Shown one piece after another: positions 1 to 5,502 of a DNA stretch of 5,502 nucleotides (positions are counted from its first letter, which is position 1; each line of letters starts with the position of its first letter). Location of the stretch: contig CAYUJD010000128.1 of the NCBI GenBank assembly GCA_964444975.1, positions 1-5,502 on the forward strand, written 5' to 3'. The position numbers and the translations under genes are program-made. Source of the DNA: VBAS01 sp964444975 (GTDB lineage: Bacteria; Bacteroidota; Bacteroidia; Chitinophagales; Chitinophagaceae). Below the pieces are notes generated by a model that was not told the DNA's origin, did no database searches, and saw only the letters and a list, made by a program, of their open reading frames with translations.

Positions 1-74
1 CTTTTTTACTTTTATTCGCCTGTCTGTATCTTGCGATTCATATCACTTCTATTCACCAATTAAAACTGAAATTC

Positions 75-118
75 CTCCTTTTACCAGGAGAGTTTCAATA
101 TTCTCCGCCTTGCGGAGA
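75..118 (+). promoter_or_regulatory. glyA leader with two small hairpins
   Basis: Two inverted repeats lie just before glyA. The first pairs CTCCT (75-79) with AGGAG (86-90) around a 6-nt loop. The second pairs TCTCCGC (102-108) with GCGGAGA (112-118), a perfect 7-bp stem with a CTT loop that ends 10 nt before the start codon. GGAGAG (87-92) could instead pair with TTCTCC (101-106, one G-T pair), which would exclude both stems. No T-run follows, so this is not an intrinsic terminator. An effect on glyA translation is inference; the AGGAG is about 38 nt from the ATG, too far to act as its ribosome binding site. Confidence 0.3.
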
Positions 119-128
119 TGGGGGTAAA

Positions 129-1400
129 ATGGACACACTCGTTTTCGATTTACTGCGTAAAGAACTGGAACGCCAGCGCCACGGTATTGAACTGATTGCT
201 TCGGAAAATTTTACTTCGTTGCAGGTATTGCAGGCCATGGGCACTGTTCCCACAAATAAATATGCGGAAGGTTATCCCGGCCGGCGTTATTATGGCGGTT
301 GCGAAGTGATAGATGAAATTGAATCGCTGGCCATTGAACGCCTGATAAAGATTTTCAACTGCACCTGGGCCAATGTGCAGCCGCATGCCGGCGCTCAGGC
401 CAACAATGCCGTGTTTCTTTCCGTATTAAAACCGGGAGAAAAATTTTTGGGGCTTGACCTGAATATGGGCGGACATCTTACACACGGCAGCCCGGCCAAT
501 TTCAGCGGTAAGACTTACCATGCCATTCATTACGGAGTAACAAAAGAGGGTTTCGTGGATTATGACCAGGTGGAAGAAAAAGCAATGACTGAAAAACCAA
601 AGATGATAATCTGCGGCGCATCGGCCTATAGCCGCGACTGGGATTATAAACGCATCCGCGAAATTGCTAACAAAATCGGCGCTATTGTTTTTGCTGATAT
701 TGCCCATCCGGCTGGCTTGATAGCAACCGGTTTACTGAACGACCCGTTTGAGCATTGCCATATTGTTTCTTCCACCACACACAAAACACTGCGTGGACCC
801 CGCGGCGGTATCATTATGTTGCGCCACGACTTCGAAAACCCCTGGGGCGTTAAAGATCCGAAAGGAAACCTGCGAACCATGAGCCAGTTGCTTGATCTTG
901 CTGTATTCCCCGGCTCGCAGGGCGGCCCGCTGGAGCATATCATTGCCGCCAAAGCGGTAGCCTTTGGTGAAATTCTTTCGGAAGATTTCAAAGCATACGG
1001 GCAACAAATCATCCGCAATGCACAGGCCATGGCAAAAGCATTTGTAAGCCGCGGATACAATCTCATCAGCGGCGGCACCGACAATCACCTTATGCTGATT
1101 GACCTGCGCAATAAAAATATTACCGGTAAAAAAGCACAGGAAACGCTCGACAAAGCCCACATCACACTCAACCGGAACGCAGTGCCCTTCGATGATAAAT
1201 CACCCTTCATCACTTCCGGTATTCGGGTAGGCGTACCTGCTGTCACCACACGCGGTATGAAAGAAGAGCACATGGAAATAATTGTAAACATGCTTGACAG
1301 GGTGCTGATGAAGCCCGAAGACGAAAAAGTAATTGCATCAGTAAAAGCAGAAGTGAAAGAGTTTATGAAACAGTTTCCCTTGTATCCGGAATTGGGATAA
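129..1400 (+). CDS. glyA: Serine hydroxymethyltransferase
   Basis: A complete 423-residue cytosolic, PLP-dependent enzyme that interconverts serine plus tetrahydrofolate with glycine plus 5,10-methylene-tetrahydrofolate, the main entry of one-carbon units for purine, thymidylate and methionine synthesis. Hallmarks seen: HGIELIASENF near residues 18-28, NKYAEGYPGRRYYGG near residues 43-57, PHAGAQAN in the first third, DIAHPAGL in the middle, and the PLP-lysine motif STTHKTLRGPRGG with the Schiff-base lysine at K219. The C-terminal domain has the usual ITSGIRVGVPAVTTRGM stretch. Length matches the family (about 415-430). ATG 129 is chosen because the protein starts in register with homologues (MDTLVFDLL) and no ATG lies in frame upstream within the window. 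The start is preceded by GGTAAA, without a spaced Shine-Dalgarno site, as is common in Bacteroidota. It appears to be a single-gene unit closed by a terminator 54 nt downstream. Nothing is missing or unusual in it. Confidence 0.97.
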   Translation: MDTLVFDLLRKELERQRHGIELIASENFTSLQVLQAMGTVPTNKYAEGYPGRRYYGGCEVIDEIESLAIERLIKIFNCTWANVQPHAGAQANNAVFLSVLKPGEKFLGLDLNMGGHLTHGSPANFSGKTYHAIHYGVTKEGFVDYDQVEEKAMTEKPKMIICGASAYSRDWDYKRIREIANKIGAIVFADIAHPAGLIATGLLNDPFEHCHIVSSTTHKTLRGPRGGIIMLRHDFENPWGVKDPKGNLRTMSQLLDLAVFPGSQGGPLEHIIAAKAVAFGEILSEDFKAYGQQIIRNAQAMAKAFVSRGYNLISGGTDNHLMLIDLRNKNITGKKAQETLDKAHITLNRNAVPFDDKSPFITSGIRVGVPAVTTRGMKEEHMEIIVNMLDRVLMKPEDEKVIASVKAEVKEFMKQFPLYPELG

Positions 1401-1453
1401 TGGATCGGAACGCTGAAAGCGGTCTGAGCCATAAGCATCTTGATTAATATTTT

Positions 1454-1483
1454 AAGCCAGCTAACGTTGGCTTTTTTCTTTTT
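1454..1483 (+). terminator. Rho-independent terminator after glyA
   Basis: AAGCCAGC (1454-1461) pairs with GTTGGCTT (1466-1473) around a TAAC loop, giving 8 bp with one G-T pair. The 3' arm runs straight into a T-rich tract (TTTTCTTTTT, 1474-1483). It lies 54 nt past the glyA stop and separates that gene from the downstream cluster. On the opposite strand the stem is not followed by a clean T-run, so it probably acts in one direction. The rest of the gap up to 1669 holds only the candidate promoter listed separately. Confidence 0.82.
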
Positions 1484-1554
1484 ATACCAAATTGGTTATT
1501 CCTTTTGTGGTATTACTACTAACAAGCAAGCAAAAAAATGCCAAGTTTATGGGA

Positions 1555-1585
1555 TTGTTCAGCCTCATCGTCATCGTTAAGTTTG
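1555..1585 (+). promoter_or_regulatory. Candidate Bacteroidota-type promoter
   Basis: TAAGTTTG (1578-1585) matches the Bacteroidota primary sigma -7 consensus TAnnTTTG exactly. TTG at 1555-1557 sits 20 nt upstream, the expected spacing for the -33 element. This would start transcription at about 1590-1595 and give a 5' UTR of about 75-80 nt before the lipoprotein gene at 1670. It lies downstream of the glyA terminator, where the next transcript needs a start. The motif is short and can arise by chance in AT-rich DNA, so this is a prediction. Confidence 0.42.
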
Positions 1586-1669
1586 AATCTGAAAATTAAG
1601 CCAACGTACCTTTCCAATTTCCTCGTTTCTGATTAGCCGCTATTTTTAAACAAACTAAAAAAAACTTTT

Positions 1670-2293
1670 ATGAAAAAAATTACCACCACTGTGGCAGGCA
1701 TTGTTTTGCCATTACTACTTATCATCACCGTTTCTTCCTGTCAAAAAGAAACAACTGCTATTAATGGATTAAATGAAGAAATTGCAACAGCGGCAAATAA
1801 TGGCCCTGTCACCCGAGCTTATCGAGACAGTTTTGATACCTGGTACCAGTTTGTCCCTGATATTGCCGGCGGATGGACACCCCCTAACCCGGCGCCGGCA
1901 TGGTATCCCGGCGGCGGCGATGGTAATGCCACCCATTTTGGAATTGCATCCTCTTATTTTAATCAGTACGCCTCTTTCGGACCAACAGGGTTAACAAGCT
2001 CCGCTGCACCGGTTACAATGTTTTTTGCTGCACAATTAGCCTCCTTTAGTGTGCCGTCCAATGTAAGTACTATTGTTTTTGATGATAAGGGCAATTCTGT
2101 TTGGTTTCAGTCTGCCGGCACACAGACCATGCCCGTAAGCCCGACAAGAGTAAATTTTACCGGAACGAATAACATAGTTGGCGGCACCGGAAAATTTGCC
2201 GGCGCCACCGGCCAGGTTACCGTCAATGGTTACTTCAACCCGCAAAACCAGCAGGATGCTTCGTTTTGGCAGAATGGATGGATCAGGTATTGA
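1670..2293 (+). CDS. Putative outer-membrane/surface lipoprotein
   Basis: A 207-residue protein of unknown function. The N-terminus is a lipoprotein signal peptide: MKKI, a hydrophobic stretch (residues 8-20), then the lipobox V21-S-S-C24, so C24 should become the lipidated first residue. The next residues, QKET, partly resemble the lysine/acidic export signal that sends Bacteroidota lipoproteins to the cell surface; surface exposure is an inference. The mature part is rich in G, P, aromatic residues and N/T, typical of an extracytoplasmic beta-structure. Near the C-terminus, NIVGGTGKFAGATGQVTVNG (about residues 168-187) resembles the GGTGxFxGATG turn of the allene-oxide-cyclase/dirigent-like beta-barrel group; the similarity is limited to this motif. 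The start is the only sensible one, preceded by AAAAAAAACTTTT. The gene is complete, lies 57 nt before the large secreted repeat protein on the same strand and may be co-transcribed with it. Confidence 0.85.
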   Translation: MKKITTTVAGIVLPLLLIITVSSCQKETTAINGLNEEIATAANNGPVTRAYRDSFDTWYQFVPDIAGGWTPPNPAPAWYPGGGDGNATHFGIASSYFNQYASFGPTGLTSSAAPVTMFFAAQLASFSVPSNVSTIVFDDKGNSVWFQSAGTQTMPVSPTRVNFTGTNNIVGGTGKFAGATGQVTVNGYFNPQNQQDASFWQNGWIRY

Positions 2294-2350
2294 AAAATAT
2301 GATTTACAAGTTCGGCAATTCAAGTTTAGTTAACCATTAAAAATAAGTCT

Positions 2351-4654
2351 ATGTCACTTTTAATAATGCTTATACGTAAGTATGTCTTCCTGTTGTTTTT
2401 TCCTTGTATTCTGTTTTCAGTAAAAAGTTCAGCACAATGCATGCCGGGAATTGATCCCATTTGTGCATATCCTGGTTTTTCTATTGTACAAAACGTGTCA
2501 TCAAATACAGCAACAGATGGTATCCTGAATGTACATATGACTTATTGTTATCAGTTGATTGGTCAATCGTTCACTATTCAATTATATCGAAACGGTGAAT
2601 TATACAGTTCAATCCCCGGAGTATTCCAAAGCGATCCCTTCATACCGCCAACCCCTTATCTTGCTACTACCAGTTTGAATATAAGTGATCTTCCTGCAGG
2701 CCAATATTATTATAATGTAACAAGTGGTTGCGAAGTCTCTGCTACACTAACACTGGGAATAACTGCTTCAACTTGGTACCTCGATGCAGATAATGATGGA
2801 TATTATTCCAATACAACTCAGTCAGCATCTTCACCAGGTGTCGGCTGGAACACAAGCCCCGGGTCTGGTGGAGGAGACTGCAATGATAATAACGCAGCCA
2901 TTCATCCCGGTGCTACGGAAGTCTGCAATGGCATTGATGATGATTGTGACGGGCTAGTAGATGAAAGCGGTTCTACAACTTTCTATTTTGATGGCGACGG
3001 TGATACTTATGGAAATCCATCCGTGACTACACAGGCTTGCTCAGCTCCTGCTGGCTATGTAGCCAATAATACTGACTGCAATGATAATAACGCAGCCATC
3101 TATCCCGGTGCAACAGAAGTCTGCAACGGAGTGGATGATGATTGTGATGGACAAATTGATGAAGGTGTATTACTGATTTTCTACAGTGATGCGGATGGTG
3201 ATGGATTTGGCAACCTGGCTGTAACAACACAGGCTTGCTCTGCACCGACTGGTTATGTAAATAATTATGACGATTGTGATGATACACGCAATACGGTTTA
3301 TCCCGGCGCTATTGAAATCTGTGATGGATTGGATAATGATTGTGATGGAGATATTGACGAAAATGGCCTTTCAACTTTCTATCGTGATGCAGATGGCGAT
3401 GGTTTTGGAAATCCTTCACTGACAACACAAGCCTGCTCTGCTCCGACAGGATATGTTGCAAATAATACAGATTGCAATGATGCTAATGCTGCCGTCTATC
3501 CCGGTGCTACGGAAGTCTGCAATGGCATTGATGATGATTGTGACGGGCAGGTTGATGAAGGTGTTCTGTCAACATTTTACCGTGACCTGGACGGGGATAC
3601 TTACGGTAATCCATCCATAACTACACAGGCATGTTCCGCCCCTGCCGGCTATGTAGCCAATAATACCGATTGCAATGATAATAACGCTGCCATTCATCCC
3701 GGTGCTACGGAAGTCTGCAATGGCATTGACGATGATTGTGACGGGCTAATTGATGAAGGCGTTCTATTAACATTTTACCGTGACTTTGACGGGGATACTT
3801 ACGGAAATCCATCCGTAACTACACAGGCATGTTCCGCCCCTGCCGGCTATGTAGCCAATAATACCGATTGCAATGATAATAACGCATCCGTTCATCCCGG
3901 GGCTACAGAAATCTGTACCAATCTTATTGATGATAACTGTAATGGTCAAATTAATGAAAGCTGCCCTACTACATTTACAATAAGTGTTGCGGATGTAACA
4001 GTTTTAGAATCGACTGGTCAGGCGGTAATACCAGTTTCCTTAAATGGAGCTTCGTTAGTCACCATTTCAGTTAAATATAAAACCATAAATGGGATGGCAA
4101 GACACCCAAAAGATTATTCCTCAACATCCGGAACCCTCACATTTTTATCCGGACAGGTTATACAATACATCAGCGTACCGGTTATACAAGATGCCGTAGC
4201 AGAGAGTGATGAAGATTTCTTTATAACACTTAATAAACCAGTTAATGCATCAATTGTCGATGGAAATGCTATTGTAATTATTACGGAAAACTCATTAAGG
4301 ACAAATCCATCTATACTTCAGCTGGAGATTCCTGACAAAATTGAATTAAACAAAAGTCCGTTTATTCAGCAAAAAATAAACAAGAATAATAATAAAGCAA
4401 CCCCCACCCTCTTACCCAACCCCGCCAACAACCAAGTGAATCTGAAACTTAATGAAAGTGTCGCCACCGGTAAAATCAATATCCGCATTATTGATTTGAA
4501 TGGAAGAGTGGTGAAACAGACTGACCAGGTTTATACCGGTAAGGGACAGGTACTAACTATCAACACTGAAGCGATTATTAATGGCCTATACTTTATTCTT
4601 GTAACCGATAACCGAAAAAAACAATTCAGGGAAAAACTGATTATTCAACATTAA
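2351..4654 (+). CDS. Secreted MopE-type repeat protein with Calx-beta domain and T9SS tail
   Basis: A complete 767-residue multidomain exported protein. Residues 1-28 form a Sec signal peptide (RK, then a hydrophobic core, cleavage likely at SSA-Q). M6 (ATG at 2366) is an equally good start and gives a more typical signal. Residues 29-140 form a beta-rich N-terminal domain with four cysteines that I do not recognise. Residues 141-539 are six tandem MopE-type putative metal-binding repeats with two acidic clusters each (DxDGDxxGN and DDDCDGxxDE), likely calcium sites. Residues 540-648 look like a Calx-beta domain (VADVTVLES, KDYSSTSGTLTF, DEDFFITL). A K/N-rich linker follows, then residues 689-767 form a type IX secretion sorting domain (LLPNPANNQV ... 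NGLYFILV ... KLIIQH, type A), normally cleaved as the protein is released or attached to the surface. No catalytic domain is visible, so a structural, adhesive or metal-binding surface role is the best inference. It sits between two genes for exported proteins. Confidence 0.93.
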   Translation: MSLLIMLIRKYVFLLFFPCILFSVKSSAQCMPGIDPICAYPGFSIVQNVSSNTATDGILNVHMTYCYQLIGQSFTIQLYRNGELYSSIPGVFQSDPFIPPTPYLATTSLNISDLPAGQYYYNVTSGCEVSATLTLGITASTWYLDADNDGYYSNTTQSASSPGVGWNTSPGSGGGDCNDNNAAIHPGATEVCNGIDDDCDGLVDESGSTTFYFDGDGDTYGNPSVTTQACSAPAGYVANNTDCNDNNAAIYPGATEVCNGVDDDCDGQIDEGVLLIFYSDADGDGFGNLAVTTQACSAPTGYVNNYDDCDDTRNTVYPGAIEICDGLDNDCDGDIDENGLSTFYRDADGDGFGNPSLTTQACSAPTGYVANNTDCNDANAAVYPGATEVCNGIDDDCDGQVDEGVLSTFYRDLDGDTYGNPSITTQACSAPAGYVANNTDCNDNNAAIHPGATEVCNGIDDDCDGLIDEGVLLTFYRDFDGDTYGNPSVTTQACSAPAGYVANNTDCNDNNASVHPGATEICTNLIDDNCNGQINESCPTTFTISVADVTVLESTGQAVIPVSLNGASLVTISVKYKTINGMARHPKDYSSTSGTLTFLSGQVIQYISVPVIQDAVAESDEDFFITLNKPVNASIVDGNAIVIITENSLRTNPSILQLEIPDKIELNKSPFIQQKINKNNNKATPTLLPNPANNQVNLKLNESVATGKINIRIIDLNGRVVKQTDQVYTGKGQVLTINTEAIINGLYFILVTDNRKKQFREKLIIQH
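2771..3967 (+). repeat. Six in-frame tandem repeats (207 + 5 x 198 nt)
   Basis: The array encodes residues 141-539 of the secreted repeat protein. Units start at 2771, 2978, 3176, 3374, 3572 and 3770. The conserved ATCCCGG segment recurs at 2904, 3102, 3300, 3498, 3696 and 3894, exactly 198 nt (66 codons) apart. The unit reads roughly TFYxDxDGDxxGN, TQACSAPxGYV, then DCNDxNAAxxPGATEVCNG and DDDCDGxxDEG. Unit 1 is three codons longer and lacks the ACSAP cysteine. Unit 6 has a degenerate end (DDNCNGQINESC). Units 5 and 6 are identical over 70 nt (3618-3687 and 3816-3885), which suggests recent duplication or gene conversion. Confidence 0.96.
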
Positions 4655-4664
4655 AATCAAAAAC

Positions 4665-5150
4665 ATGAAAAAACACTATCACACTCCCGCCTTCCTTGCA
4701 GGCATCCTTTTTACAGCTATCATCAGCTGGACAGACAACACCATAAACAAGAACTCCGATTCAAACCCGGATGCCAACCCGGTATTAGCTGTCAGGAAAA
4801 TAAAATTAAAAGAAGGAGTAAGCGCAGACGCATTTGAAAAGTTTGCCATTCGTGTTGCCCATAATGAATTTGGCGTTTTACCCGGCGTAAAACTTTATTA
4901 TGGCTTAGGCGAACGGGGTGATGATCCTGGTAGCTATCTGCTCTTTTATGAATTTGATTCCAAAACAACCAGAAATTTTTATGCTCCCACAGAAGGGGCG
5001 GAAAACGGGATGCAGATAAAAAGAACTCCCGAAGCTGAGAGGATGGTGAAAGATTACTTCACTAAATATAATTCTGAGTTTAATAAACTGGCGGAAGTTA
5101 TAAAGGAAGAAGGCAAAAAGGGGTTCAGTGATTATATCATTTTAAAATAA
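4665..5150 (+). CDS. Exported or membrane-anchored protein, possible dimeric alpha/beta-barrel fold
   Basis: A complete 161-residue protein of unknown function. MKKHYHT followed by a hydrophobic stretch (residues 9-22, AFLAGILFTAIISW) makes a signal peptide or N-terminal anchor. There is no lipobox cysteine, and the polar linker up to residue 39 puts the rest outside the cytoplasm. From about residue 40 the pattern is a beta strand (VLAVRKIKLKEGV), a helix (SADAFEKFAIRVAH), a strand pair (GVKLYYGLGERG, SYLLFYEFDS), then amphipathic helices rich in K and E. This order resembles the ferredoxin-like dimeric alpha/beta-barrel (ABM/DABB) proteins, where small monooxygenases and stress proteins are found, but no catalytic residue can be assigned, so no enzyme activity is claimed. 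It begins 10 nt after the stop of the T9SS protein, with AAAATCAAAAAC before the ATG, and is almost certainly on the same transcript. It ends 6 nt before the broken gene at 5157. Confidence 0.85.
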   Translation: MKKHYHTPAFLAGILFTAIISWTDNTINKNSDSNPDANPVLAVRKIKLKEGVSADAFEKFAIRVAHNEFGVLPGVKLYYGLGERGDDPGSYLLFYEFDSKTTRNFYAPTEGAENGMQIKRTPEAERMVKDYFTKYNSEFNKLAEVIKEEGKKGFSDYIILK

Positions 5151-5156
5151 CCAATC

Positions 5157-5270
5157 ATGACAACTTCAATCAACGAAATGGAAGCCATCCGCAAAGCGGC
5201 TATGCTTTATTATGAGGGATTGCAATCTTTATTTAAGCATGATGAAAGCAGATGGTACTTTATTATGTAG
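5157..5270 (+). pseudogene. 5' remnant of a small gene (possibly NTF2/SnoaL-like), fused out of frame
   Basis: An ATG 6 nt after the preceding stop opens a 37-codon frame ending at TAG 5268. Its first part, MTTSINEMEAIRKAAMLYYE, followed by GLQ, looks like the opening helix of NTF2/SnoaL-like proteins (usually about 120-140 residues), which often begin with an IxxAxxxYxxG helix. From about codon 21-24 on, the DNA instead encodes alcohol dehydrogenase in another frame, so the last residues are accidental. The close spacing to the upstream gene suggests it was once the next gene in that operon. The family call rests on about 23 residues and is tentative; a genuine 37-residue peptide is less likely. 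Confidence 0.45.
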
Positions 5271-5502
5271 GCTTACCTGTGGAACCGATGACTGTCCCTG
5301 CATTTAATATTGTCTTCACCCGTAAATGTATTGCCGGATCACTTATCGGTGGTATTGCTGAAACACAGGAGATGCTGAATTTCTGCGCAGCACATAATAT
5401 TGTTTCGGATATAGAAGTGATACCCATTCAAAAAATTAATGAAGCCTATGAACGGATGCTGAAGAGTGATGTAAAGTACCGGTTTGTGATTGATATTGCT
5501 TC
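5218..5502 (+). pseudogene. 3' fragment of zinc-type alcohol dehydrogenase (YahK/CAD-like), frameshifted
   Basis: From about 5218 the +1 frame reads DCNLYLSMMKADGTLL, matching the NPYLxLLKxDGTL segment of the Rossmann domain in zinc-dependent, NADP-linked aldehyde reductases/alcohol dehydrogenases of the YahK/cinnamyl-alcohol type. At about 5260-5266 the homology moves to another frame, reading YYVGLPVEPMTVPAFNIV, then IAGSLIGGIAETQEMLNFC and INEAYERML, and SDVKYRFVIDIA up to the window edge. These are the family's characteristic C-terminal blocks. A full enzyme has about 350 residues; the roughly 250 N-terminal residues, including the GroES-like domain with the catalytic zinc ligands and the nucleotide-binding glycine motif, are absent. 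The piece cannot be an active enzyme. The 3' end lies outside the window but only a few codons should remain. Family assignment is secure; whether the damage is biological or an assembly/sequencing fault cannot be decided here. Confidence 0.78.

Noticed and set aside
27..33. TATCTTG considered as a -7 promoter element for glyA
   Set aside because: It matches TAnnTTTG imperfectly, and no TTG/TTTG lies at the expected distance upstream within the window.
102..118. Perfect 7-bp hairpin considered as the terminator of an upstream gene
   Set aside because: It is followed by TGGGGGT rather than a T-run and sits within 10 nt of the glyA start.
150..1438. Several long open frames on the minus strand opposite glyA
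   Set aside because: glyA is unmistakable in its own frame. The antisense frames show no family motifs and arise from its codon usage.
1486..1496. Palindrome ACCAA-A-TTGGT after the glyA terminator considered as an operator
   Set aside because: It is short and AT-rich, and it lies well upstream of the candidate promoter with no second copy.
1538..1636. A 32-codon ORF in the glyA-lipoprotein gap, starting at an ATG after a run of A
   Set aside because: The product is serine-rich with no recognisable motif, and it overlaps the candidate promoter. Such short frames are expected by chance.
3027..3949. Minus-strand and His-rich open frames across the repeat array
   Set aside because: They are the antisense reading of repeated Asp codons (GAT read as ATC, or CAT/CAC in a shifted frame) and mirror the 198-nt period.
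2771..3967. Tandem repeat considered as a CRISPR array or non-coding satellite
   Set aside because: The period is 198 nt, there are no unique spacers between short repeats, the frame stays open throughout, and the encoded protein repeat is a known type.

Overview
The window reads as a stretch of a Bacteroidota chromosome, probably Chitinophagaceae-like. Four signs point there: a type IX secretion (T9SS) C-terminal sorting domain, a Bacteroidota-style promoter (TTG, 20-nt spacer, TAnnTTTG), A-rich sequence instead of Shine-Dalgarno sites before the starts, and a lipoprotein with a C-Q-K-E N-terminus. The lineage is inferred from these features, not from a database comparison. All supported genes are on the + strand.

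Region 1 (1-1483) is a housekeeping unit. A short leader with two small hairpins precedes a complete glyA (serine hydroxymethyltransferase, 129-1400), and a strong intrinsic terminator follows at 1454-1483.

Region 2 (1484-5156) is an accessory cluster for the cell envelope. After a non-coding gap with a candidate promoter (1555-1585) come three genes in a row, separated by 57 and 10 nt. They encode a small lipoprotein (1670-2293), a large secreted protein with six MopE-type metal-binding repeats, a Calx-beta domain and a T9SS tail (2351-4654), and a small exported or membrane-anchored protein that may have a dimeric alpha/beta-barrel fold (4665-5150). The spacing suggests one transcript and all three products carry export signals, so a joint role at the cell surface is plausible but unproven.

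Region 3 (5157-5502) is gene debris. The first roughly 20 codons of a small gene, possibly NTF2/SnoaL-like, are joined out of frame to the last third of a zinc-type alcohol dehydrogenase of the YahK/CAD type. The dehydrogenase piece carries a second frameshift and runs off the window end. This looks like a deletion between two former neighbours, or an assembly or sequencing error.

I see no RNA genes, CRISPR array, transposase or clearly novel system. The most notable items are the repeat protein and the broken junction at the right end.
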